Part shown: in pieces, positions 57,886 through 64,000 of the stretch
Numbering within the stretch: the stretch's first letter is position 1
Layout: each line of letters starts with the position of its first letter
Source: Streptococcus infantis
GTDB taxonomy: Bacteria; Bacillota; Bacilli; Lactobacillales; Streptococcaceae
Assembly (NCBI RefSeq): GCF_019929575.1
Contig: NZ_JAHZPU010000001.1
Location: 62,001 to 126,000, forward strand
Length of the DNA: 64,000 nt
Reading direction: 5' to 3'
Notes under the pieces: generated by a model
What the model saw: only the letters and a program-made list of their open reading frames with translations
The model's database searches: none
What the model was told of the DNA's origin: nothing
Translations under genes and position numbers: made by a program

Positions 57886-58353
57886 TTAATGTCTATTTCG
57901 GAAATGCTCGTTCAATCGTTCAATTTTCGCGAGTAAATCCTCGTTGTTTCTATTGTCGTTATCTTTTGGACTGAATAAGCGTCTAACTTTGTCACGATCC
58001 TTTTTCTTGCTTAGCTTGCTTACTTCCGCTTTTTTAGCGTTAAGCGTGTATCGTAAATTGAAGGCAAGCTCGACAAGATTTTCTCTTTCTTCGATACTGC
58101 GATAGTATAGACCTTCGCGAATCGCGTCAAGCTCCCTTTTGCTGCAAGAATAAATAATTCGTGTATCTGTTAGACCTAAACGGGCGCACTCGATTAAGAG
58201 ATTGCGTTCTTCAACCTTCCAACTTGTGCTTCCGTTTGTTCGATCTGGAATTGTGCCGTTGCTTGATCTTGAGCTGTTTCCGCTTTCGCTTTCAAATACT
58301 TCAAGGCCAATTCGAGCTTCTCGATATACTTCAAAACTTTTTCGTTGAAAAAA
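57886..58353 (-). CDS. Tail assembly chaperone extension (GT), made by -1 frameshift
   Basis: No ATG, GTG or TTG start is usable in this frame. It is open from about 58377 to a TAA at 57886-57888, in the -1 frame relative to the chaperone G gene, which ends at 58194. Its distal part (ERNLLIECARLGLTDTRIIYS to NEHFRNRH) is clearly protein-like and lies directly before the tape measure gene, as in lambda-type G-GT. A candidate slippery heptamer T TTT TTC is at 58353-58347 in the correct frame. The exact slip site is unproven. Confidence 0.7.
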   Translation of the reverse strand, partial: FFQRKSFEVYREARIGLEVFESESGNSSRSSNGTIPDRTNGSTSWKVEERNLLIECARLGLTDTRIIYSCSKRELDAIREGLYYRSIEERENLVELAFNLRYTLNAKKAEVSKLSKKKDRDKVRRLFSPKDNDNRNNEDLLAKIERLNEHFRNRH

Positions 58354-58670
58354 CCTGAATCCACCATTTCTTCTTCAATAGCTTTAAAGATAGGCTCGGT
58401 AGTTGTCGCGTCCAATTCTTCCAATTTAACTGAAATAGCTGTCAATGCTTCCTCGTCTGAAACAGCTTTCGCTTTCTTGCTTGCGCATAACTTAATTAAA
58501 TCAACCAAAGCCGAATCGTTACGCTCAACTACTCGAAGGAATAGAGCCCCCACGCCGTCCTCATTCGGTTGTCCGTTTTCGTCACGACTCGATAATTCAC
58601 GATTAACTTTAAACATAAGCATATAATCAAACTTAATTTCGATTGCACGGCTTCCGACTGTAAATTCCAT
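58194..58670 (-). CDS. Tail assembly chaperone G
   Basis: This 158-residue soluble protein (start MEFTVGSRAIEIKFDYMLMF) matches the tail-assembly chaperone group of streptococcal siphophages and lies between the major tail protein and the tape measure. It would coat the tape measure before tube assembly. Its C-terminal third overlaps the frameshifted extension. Ribosome site AAAGGAG precedes ATG 58670. Confidence 0.8.
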   Translation of the reverse strand: MEFTVGSRAIEIKFDYMLMFKVNRELSSRDENGQPNEDGVGALFLRVVERNDSALVDLIKLCASKKAKAVSDEEALTAISVKLEELDATTTEPIFKAIEEEMVDSGFFNEKVLKYIEKLELALKYLKAKAETAQDQATAQFQIEQTEAQVGRLKNAIS

Positions 58671-58695
58671 AGTTTATACTCCTTTTGGTTAAAAA

Positions 58696-58734
58696 AATAA
58701 AAGCAAAAGGGCTTTTGACGGCCCTCTTGCTTGA
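58696..58734 (-). terminator. Partial terminator between major tail protein and chaperone
   Basis: On the minus strand AAGCAAGAGGGC pairs with GCCCTTTTGCTT and is followed by TTATTTTTTT, directly after the major tail protein gene. It would raise the tail-protein to chaperone ratio. Confidence 0.75.
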
Positions 58735-58738
58735 AAAA

Positions 58739-59320
58739 TTAGCGTGTGATGTTGTTGTAATCGCCAGTTGTTTCGCCCGGATTTTGGTAATCATATACTT
58801 CGTTAAGCATATTAATTTCTTCCGTTGAAAGCGGGAATTTCCCGTTGCGAAGACGTCCAACGATACCGACTGTATAAGTAAGTTCAGTAAATCCATCGAT
58901 TGCGTCGTCGAATTCAATATCGTCTGTAATTTTACCATAACCGAATTGCGCTGGATAAGTGTCTTTTCCAGTCGACGTGTCTTTTACGCTTTCATCGACA
59001 ATAACGCGCCAGATTTTGACTGATTCACCCGTTTTTTGAGCGTCCAAGATAACTTGAACTGATGGATCTTTTGGTGCAAAGTATTGAGCCAACTCGATTG
59101 AGTGCTCGTCTGTTGCTTTTTCAAGCAAACGCCCTTGTTGCGTTTGCTCGTCGATGTATTCCCCACCCATAGTAGTAGAGCCATCTTTACGATAAGCTGG
59201 AAGCATTGCTCCCGTACCTTTTTCTGCGTGGATTGACTGGATAAAGTAAAATACTTTCTTACCTACGACCGGCTTCGCGATCGTAATTTTGATTTTTGCC
59301 TTGTCTTCTGCTTCACTCAT
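58739..59320 (-). CDS. Phage major tail protein (TP901-1 type)
   Basis: This 193-residue protein forms the tail tube. It starts MSEAEDKAKIKITIAKPVVGK and has the strand-rich pattern of TP901-1-like tail proteins, including YTVGIVGRLRNGKFP near residue 155. It is followed by a hairpin that probably stops part of the transcripts. Confidence 0.85.
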   Translation of the reverse strand: MSEAEDKAKIKITIAKPVVGKKVFYFIQSIHAEKGTGAMLPAYRKDGSTTMGGEYIDEQTQQGRLLEKATDEHSIELAQYFAPKDPSVQVILDAQKTGESVKIWRVIVDESVKDTSTGKDTYPAQFGYGKITDDIEFDDAIDGFTELTYTVGIVGRLRNGKFPLSTEEINMLNEVYDYQNPGETTGDYNNITR

Positions 59321-59336
59321 TTATAAGTGCTCCTTT

Positions 59337-59702
59337 TTAAAATATAATTTCTGTTAAGTTAATAACGATATGATAGACCTCCCGGCCTATTGAGTCATCT
59401 TTCAAGACGGTTGACGCCATCCGATTATTCCGACCGATTCGTCTGATCGCTTCTGATCGCACTCTCTCGACTCCTCCGCGACTTTCGTCGTCCGGTAAGA
59501 ATATATCTATTTGGATGCTTAAATCCTCGATTATAAGCCCCGTCTGGACCGTTTTCGAGGTGTCCGAGCTCGTTTGCCCGATCACCAAAAACGGCTCGAG
59601 TACGTTTGAATCTGGAATGTTGAAATAGATCGGAATGTTCAACGGCTTCAATTTTTCTCGCAATTCCGCGAGTGTCTTGATCGAAGGTGCTTCAAATTCC
59701 AT
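59337..59702 (-). CDS. Phage tail terminator-like protein (DUF806-like)
   Basis: This 121-residue protein lies directly upstream of the major tail protein gene, the usual place of the tail terminator. Segments FLVIGQTSSDTSKT and DLSIQIDIFLPDD fit a small alpha-beta fold. GGAGGTG precedes ATG 59702. The family assignment is by position and general pattern. Confidence 0.7.
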   Translation of the reverse strand: MEFEAPSIKTLAELREKLKPLNIPIYFNIPDSNVLEPFLVIGQTSSDTSKTVQTGLIIEDLSIQIDIFLPDDESRGGVERVRSEAIRRIGRNNRMASTVLKDDSIGREVYHIVINLTEIIF

Positions 59703-59705
59703 GGA

Positions 59706-60050
59706 TCACCTCCTAAACATTTTGCGTAGATTCTTGAATAGAACCTCGCTTTCTTCTTTTACGGCCGGCCCGAGGAATGGTTGGGCTTTCATTTTACGCG
59801 TTCCGAGTTCGACATAGACCGAATAACCCGCCGGGGACGTTACCTTGTACCGTAACATACCCAGCCGAGCAACAAAAATCCCGTTTCGCATGAATCCGGT
59901 ATCGACTGCTGCTTTTATTTTGGCTTTTCGTTCTACTCGCAAGGCCGATCTGTGCAATTCAGCACTTACGGCTCGCCTTGCTTGTTTCGGCTTATTCTGG
60001 ACACGTCGAATGTACTTATCGAGCCCCTTGACTTTATAAGATAGGCTCAT
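59706..60050 (-). CDS. HK97-gp10 family protein
   Basis: This 114-residue basic protein has the HK97-gp10 pattern (SLSYKVKGLDKYIRRVQNKP, later PAGYSVYVELGTRKMKAQPFL). Such proteins act at the head-tail joint. It starts inside the stop region of the upstream gene (4-base overlap at 60047). Confidence 0.87.
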   Translation of the reverse strand: MSLSYKVKGLDKYIRRVQNKPKQARRAVSAELHRSALRVERKAKIKAAVDTGFMRNGIFVARLGMLRYKVTSPAGYSVYVELGTRKMKAQPFLGPAVKEESEVLFKNLRKMFRR

Positions 60051-60325
60051 AAGTAAATCACCGTACTATTATGATGATATCTTTTGCCCTTGATTTTCAT
60101 TTTTTGCCCCTTGTAAATGACTTCGGAAAAATCCCGATGGATTCCTTGTAAGTGAAGTTTGAACGCGTCAAAGTCATACTTTCCAAAGAGCCCCATCATT
60201 TCATAATTAGACATGGCATTGCGCATACAAGGAACGGGGAAGCTCTTTTTCTTCTCCACCTTGTCCAATAGCTCGTCCGTTGGGCGTTTTTCAAAAATCA
60301 AGGTTACGCGATCATTATAAATCAT
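60047..60325 (-). CDS. Phage head-tail joining protein
   Basis: This 92-residue protein between the connector and gp10 genes occupies the head-closure (stopper) position. It starts MIYNDRVTLIFEKRPTDELL. Assignment is from position; the sequence alone is not decisive. Confidence 0.65.
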   Translation of the reverse strand: MIYNDRVTLIFEKRPTDELLDKVEKKKSFPVPCMRNAMSNYEMMGLFGKYDFDAFKLHLQGIHRDFSEVIYKGQKMKIKGKRYHHNSTVIYL

Positions 60326-60337
60326 ACGCGCCCCCTT

Positions 60338-60703
60338 TTAAATAAATCTAGCGATCCCACGGGCGCGATGTTTCACCGCGAGGCCTTCTAGTACGGCCTT
60401 GTTATCATCTGTTAGATAGCCATCCTCCCACGTAAAGCTCCGGCCTTCTTCGCTGTCAGTGGTTGCGCCTTCGGAGTTTAGGCGGTTGAATCGACTGACA
60501 GCCACGTCACGAAGGATATACGCCACCGTCTCGGGCAATTCCTCAAGCTGTGAATCAGAAAATCGGTTGACGTAAGCGATCATACGCTCGAAGCTATCCC
60601 GTACTATTAGGGCCAATAAATCGTCTTGTTCCTGATCGCTCTTTGGAATTCCTTTCAGCAAGCGAATCTCTTTCGTTGCTCTTTCTAGCTCAATAGCTGC
60701 CAT
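60338..60703 (-). CDS. Phage head-tail connector (gp6-like)
   Basis: This 121-residue helical protein (LERATKEIRLLKGIP, FERMIAYVNRFSDSQLEELP) resembles gp6/gp15-type adaptors that bind the portal ring. It lies directly downstream of the major capsid gene. Confidence 0.78.
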   Translation of the reverse strand: MAAIELERATKEIRLLKGIPKSDQEQDDLLALIVRDSFERMIAYVNRFSDSQLEELPETVAYILRDVAVSRFNRLNSEGATTDSEEGRSFTWEDGYLTDDNKAVLEGLAVKHRARGIARFI

Positions 60704-60717
60704 CGTTCACCTCCTAA

Positions 60718-61599
60718 TTAGGCTGCTACTGCTGCAGGTTTTTCGATAGTAGTTTCAACGACACCTTCTGGAATTTCAGCAAAGAGAACGTTTGCTCCAA
60801 AGAATACAGACTCGAAAGTGAGATTCTTCAATGCACGATCGCGAGCCACTGCGATAAGTCCAGTTTCATCTGTGAAGTCCGCAAACAATCCGCCAAGATC
60901 ACCACTTGCAACGTTCAAGTTTGCAAAGACGAGATTTTCGATTGCTGTCGTGTAGATTTTCCCTTCTGGTACACCGTTCATCACGATCACGTTTTGCATA
61001 CCCAAGAAATTCTTGAGCAAAGTCATTCCGAAGACGTTAGAAGCGTTAGCACCTACGCCAGCGTTTCCAAGGTATTCAGCAGCGTCAACCGGATTCACGA
61101 AAGTAACGACTGGAGATCCTTCAAATTCGTTGAAAGTTGCGATTTTTGCCCACGCTTGAGCAAGTGCGCCTTGCAATCCTTTACCTTTGTTTTTAGTTGG
61201 GTTTGCTTTCAAGAATGTAAAGAATTGCTCCTTAATTCCGTTTTGAATCTCGCGCATAAGACGAGTATCAGCTTCTGTGATTGCTACTGACGCACCGTGA
61301 CGAGCGATTGCTTCCGCTGACACGGAACGACGTTTTTTGAACCAAGCGACCTCGTATGCTTGCGCTTTTGCGCGAACCATTTGAGAAAGCGGAATATCTT
61401 CACCCTCTGCCGGGTTGGTTGCGTTCACGTCTGCGGTCCATTTATAAGTTTGGATTTTGAGATCACTTGTCAATTCTTGACGACGTGTGACCCCAAGAAG
61501 TGTCAATAGATCATTGATATTTTTTGAAAATTTGTTAACAAAATCGATGGACTTAATTTCGCCCAGATTAGCCATTGTTGTTAGTTTTGCTTCAGCCAT
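60718..61599 (-). CDS. Phage major capsid protein
   Basis: This 293-residue protein follows the scaffold gene and shows an HK97-like organisation: a helical N-terminal arm, then WFKKRRSVSAEAIARHG, and P/A-domain strands with VMNGVPEGKIYTTAIENLVFA. Codon use is more host-like than in the surrounding small genes, as expected for an abundant protein. Confidence 0.87.
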   Translation of the reverse strand: MAEAKLTTMANLGEIKSIDFVNKFSKNINDLLTLLGVTRRQELTSDLKIQTYKWTADVNATNPAEGEDIPLSQMVRAKAQAYEVAWFKKRRSVSAEAIARHGASVAITEADTRLMREIQNGIKEQFFTFLKANPTKNKGKGLQGALAQAWAKIATFNEFEGSPVVTFVNPVDAAEYLGNAGVGANASNVFGMTLLKNFLGMQNVIVMNGVPEGKIYTTAIENLVFANLNVASGDLGGLFADFTDETGLIAVARDRALKNLTFESVFFGANVLFAEIPEGVVETTIEKPAAVAA

Positions 61600-61602
61600 A
61601 TT

Positions 61603-62202
61603 CTAGCCCTTTCTAAATAATTGAATGTTTTCAGCAATCGCAGCCTGACGCTTGTCAGTATCTTCAATTGCCATAATTTGTTCTTTCGTGATTCCTGTTG
61701 TAGTACCACGACGCGGCGCGCTCTGAACCAGTCGTTCGTTCACACGCTTTTCAACTTCGCTATCAAATACAGTTCGCAAAGCCGTAATTTTAGCCTTTAC
61801 TTCTTCGGCAGTCGGAGCAAGCACATGATCTAAAAATTCTTGTGGCAAACCTTCATCTGCCAAAAGAGATTGAGTGGCCAGCTTCATTTCGCGCTCGGCT
61901 ATATCCTGCTCGCGCTTTTCCAATTCAGCGATTCGTTTCGCTTCTTCCTCTCTGGCACGTTCGTCCTCAGTCAGCTTAGCCAGTCGCTCACCTTCGCTTT
62001 TAGCTTGTTCGAGCGCCGTAGCTTGTTCAGCTTCCCATTTTGACCGTTCAGCAGCCAACATTTTTCCGATTTCTGCGCGAGTGAATGTACGTTCGTGCTT
62101 CTCGCTACCTGCATTTGATTCTGTTTCCACTTTTTTCTCATTCTGAGTGTCGACAGTCTCAGTTGATTCAGTAGATACAGTTCCGTTGATTTCTTCTGAC
62201 AT
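61603..62202 (-). CDS. Phage scaffold protein (DUF4355)
   Basis: This 199-residue protein is highly charged: an acidic N-terminus (TVSTESTETVDTQNEKK), a long central coiled coil (about 50-110, EEAKRIAELEKREQDIAERE) and a C-terminal region ENIQLFRKG that probably contacts capsid. This layout is that of DUF4355 scaffolds. It precedes the capsid gene by 3 bp. Confidence 0.85.
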   Translation of the reverse strand: MSEEINGTVSTESTETVDTQNEKKVETESNAGSEKHERTFTRAEIGKMLAAERSKWEAEQATALEQAKSEGERLAKLTEDERAREEEAKRIAELEKREQDIAEREMKLATQSLLADEGLPQEFLDHVLAPTAEEVKAKITALRTVFDSEVEKRVNERLVQSAPRRGTTTGITKEQIMAIEDTDKRQAAIAENIQLFRKG

Positions 62203-62303
62203 AATTGTCCTCCAGCGATTACGTCGCCACTCGATAATCTCGCTTTACGCCCGGCGGCGAAACAATACAGCTTTTATTGTCATCGGTACAGTTTGGACAA
62301 TAT

Positions 62304-62331
62304 AAAAACCGTACGGGGTTCCATACGGTTT
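62304..62331 (-). terminator. Terminator after the 48-aa ORF
   Basis: AAACCGTA pairs with TACGGTTT and T-run follows on the minus strand. It lies between the 62340 ORF and the scaffold gene. Confidence 0.7.
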
Positions 62332-62339
62332 ATAGCAGT

Positions 62340-62486
62340 CTATTCCTGCAAGTCAAGATTCTGGATCACCTGCTTTCTATTTTTGAACTCTTTGTTTAAG
62401 TTTTTAATAAACAAAAAGATAAAAGATATTAGCAGTAGGAATATCAGCCACCCAAAAGCGATTGTTACCCATTCCCAAATAAACAT
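62340..62486 (-). CDS. Small phage membrane protein (48 aa)
   Basis: ATG 62486 follows AAAGGAG. The product has one long hydrophobic helix (about 5-30, WVTIAFGWLIFLLLISFIFL) and a basic tail. It sits in the head module, where membrane proteins are unusual; it may affect superinfection or lysis, but this is a guess. Confidence 0.65.
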   Translation of the reverse strand: MFIWEWVTIAFGWLIFLLLISFIFLFIKNLNKEFKNRKQVIQNLDLQE

Positions 62487-62510
62487 ATTTTACTCCTTTC
62501 TAAGTTACAA

Positions 62511-62684
62511 TTAATCAACTTCATACGATAATGAAGAAATGTCGGTTAATATTTTAGGTAGTAACTCAATCGCAGTGAATGTATCCGTTCCATAAATTTT
62601 TAACTCTAATTTCACTGTTGCTGATTCAATTTCGCCTGTTCCTAAAAATTCTACGTTAGTTATCCTAATTTTTGCTGTATCCAT
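62511..62684 (-). CDS. Small phage protein (57 aa)
   Basis: ATG 62684 follows GAAAGGATTG. The product (MDTAKIRITNVEFLGTGEIE...) has strand-like alternating sequence and an acidic end. It lies 24 bp before the 48-aa ORF and just after the structured leader. The function is unknown. Confidence 0.65.
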   Translation of the reverse strand: MDTAKIRITNVEFLGTGEIESATVKLELKIYGTDTFTAIELLPKILTDISSLSYEVD

Positions 62685-62704
62685 TTTCAATCCTTTCTGA
62701 GCAC

Positions 62705-62830
62705 GAAAAAAGCGCCTAGATTACTATCTAAGCGCAAGATAGGCGGGACCGCCGAATGTCGCCCGCATTTCTCGACCCACTAGCTAAGTGGCGCGTTGGA
62801 GGCGGATACTTTTCAACCTCTATCTCTACT
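62705..62830 (-). ncRNA. Candidate structured leader with terminator
   Basis: This GC-rich, gene-free segment lies between the MuF gene and the small ORFs. Hairpins are CCACT/AGTGG (62778-62793) and GGCGG/CCGCC (about 62743-62754). At the end a 10-bp stem, GCGCTTAGAT/ATCTAGGCGC (62735-62712), is followed by TTTTTT. CTATCT (62742-62737) can pair with AGATAG (62729-62724) and so compete with the terminator. It is a candidate attenuator for the head genes. Confidence 0.45.
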
Positions 62831-62839
62831 CTAAGTATA

Positions 62840-64000
62840 TCACATATCATCTTTAGAGTAAAGTATCTTTTGCTCACGTTTCAATTTATTTAATTTTTGT
62901 TTTTTAATTTTGTGATAGTGGATGATGTAGTTACCATCATCCTTTTGTATAAGAGCCGCTTCCATTAGATATTTCAAACGTTCAGGGACTTTTTTATAGA
63001 GTAATATTGAATTGTTATGATGACCAGAATTATCTGCGGCATAATCTGGATTAGCAACCAATTCTTGCAACAATAGCATTTGTTCCAATGGGAATTCTGT
63101 GCCATGTTTTTCTAAGATTTTCGCTAAATCCTTACCAGTCACATGTATACGTTTTAGTAACTCTTCAGTCCCTTTCACACTTGGCAACTGTCCAATTGTA
63201 TAGCTCTCTGCAAGACTTCGTTCAATACTCTTGTAAGGTAAGTTCCCTTTTGATATATCATCCCACAAATTAGCAAGATCATCTCTTAACTTCTCAAAGT
63301 CATTATCATGAACTTTAATATCACCATTTAGTTCCTCTTCGTCTGGCATCACACCCGACCTACAGCCGAAATGAAAAGGCGGAGCATTTACCCCTATCTG
63401 CATTTCGTCAATCAAATATCGTTTATTTTCCGCATGAATTCTTTTACAAATTTCAGTCGTTCGATTATCCAGATGAACCAGTATACGATAATATTTCAGC
63501 CCTGCATCCTTGTAGCGTTGGATAGCGGAGCGATTAACAATCATCGTTCCATCTGTCCTGACGAGTGTCTCGGCTCTGCTGTTGGCTACTTTGTATTTTT
63601 GTGCTAGGTCTCTAGCCATTGTTCTAGGGTGATCCCCACGGACAAAACCAGTCTTTAAAACTTTTTTCAAATCCTTGACAAGATTGTCTGTATTGCCCCA
63701 CAATTGCTGACTGTAGTTGTAGCCGTTGAACGGAGTTTTCACCAATTCTTTTAGTGCTGGTTCGTTGATTGCACCAGTACGACCACCCATAGCCTTTTTA
63801 TAGCCCATGAGAGCCATTTTTTGCAAATAAATTTCAAACTTATCAGCAATAAGACCTCTTGCTACACCTGCACGAAAAAGCATATCTAACTGCAAAGCAT
63901 CTAACCTCGTTGCCCTAGATGATGCATATTGTTCATTCAACCTTTTGAGCAATTCTGGGTCTTTCTCGGATTGCTCACGATACTTTCTTGCGTTCTCCCG
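62840..64000 (-). CDS. Phage MuF-type minor head protein with extra C-terminal domain (5' end outside window)
   Basis: The frame is open to base 64000, so the N-terminus is missing; 386 residues are visible. The SPP1-gp7/MuF domain spans about residues 105-215, with ARDLAQKYKVANSRAETLVRTD-like sequence, ending in the Cys/His-rich APPFHFGCRSGVMPDEEEL. Beyond it, about 130 residues (IHVTGKDLAKILEKHG to the end) are not part of a plain MuF protein. They resemble phage nuclease-type (PBECR) domains known from MuF fusions. It could be injected with the DNA. The fusion is seen; the activity is inferred. Confidence 0.8.
   Translation of the reverse strand, partial: RENARKYREQSEKDPELLKRLNEQYASSRATRLDALQLDMLFRAGVARGLIADKFEIYLQKMALMGYKKAMGGRTGAINEPALKELVKTPFNGYNYSQQLWGNTDNLVKDLKKVLKTGFVRGDHPRTMARDLAQKYKVANSRAETLVRTDGTMIVNRSAIQRYKDAGLKYYRILVHLDNRTTEICKRIHAENKRYLIDEMQIGVNAPPFHFGCRSGVMPDEEELNGDIKVHDNDFEKLRDDLANLWDDISKGNLPYKSIERSLAESYTIGQLPSVKGTEELLKRIHVTGKDLAKILEKHGTEFPLEQMLLLQELVANPDYAADNSGHHNNSILLYKKVPERLKYLMEAALIQKDDGNYIIHYHKIKKQKLNKLKREQKILYSKDDM

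Overview
The window is chromosome of a mitis-group Streptococcus (S. pneumoniae, S. mitis, S. oralis or a close relative). This rests on pneumococcal-type housekeeping genes (polC, fusA-rpsG-rpsL, mutS/hexA, argR-argS, queA, pepS, tgt, a YesM/YesN-type two-component system), low G+C, and a prophage lysin with choline-binding repeats, which fits a host with choline-decorated teichoic acid. I cannot fix the species without a search.

Layout. 1-2,460: end of an M50-like protease gene, a DUF3013 gene, rarA, then 6S RNA and tRNA-Lys(CTT) a few bases apart. 2,461-5,070: accessory redox cassette (Rrf2 regulator, zinc-independent quinone oxidoreductase, alpha/beta hydrolase, stump of a short-chain dehydrogenase) bracketed by two copies of the tRNA-Lys terminator. 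5,100-11,110: variable zone of small membrane proteins, with one intact and two frameshifted members of a paralogous family, a chimeric remnant, a 108-bp direct repeat and a lipoprotein gene. 11,230-24,970: core block (queA, cpsY-like LysR regulator, GlsB/YeaQ-type protein, pepS, polC, fusA, rpsG, rpsL) followed by a LytTR-DUF3021 pair. 24,969-30,930: mutS, argR and argS; argR and argS are enclosed by a ~175-bp inverted repeat. 30,960-35,650: nrdI, a membrane protein, response regulator, histidine kinase and DUF624 protein. 35,800-37,970: small accessory genes and a cadmium-resistance cassette (cadD-cadX) bracketed by direct repeats derived from the rpmG 3' end and terminator. 37,949-45,151: rpmG, rpmF, a frameshifted Arc-type gene, an SPFH protein, ilvD, a MIP18-family gene, an adr/oatA-like acyltransferase and tgt.

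45,152-64,000: left end of a siphovirus-type prophage, all late genes on the minus strand. In transcription order they are: MuF-type head protein with an extra C-terminal domain (cut by the window edge), two tiny ORFs, DUF4355 scaffold, major capsid, connectors, HK97-gp10 protein, tail terminator, major tail protein, tail assembly chaperone with a probable -1 frameshift extension, tape measure, distal tail protein, 1386-aa tail tip/fibre protein, three small proteins including holins, and a Pal-like choline-binding lysin. Integrase, lysogeny and replication genes lie outside the window.

The strongest unusual signals are cassettes inserted at duplicated housekeeping terminators (tRNA-Lys and rpmG), single-base homopolymer frameshifts, the inverted repeat around argR-argS, the phage chaperone frameshift, the MuF fusion, and a terminator-bearing structured leader between the MuF gene and the scaffold gene. 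No intact insertion sequence and no CRISPR array was found.
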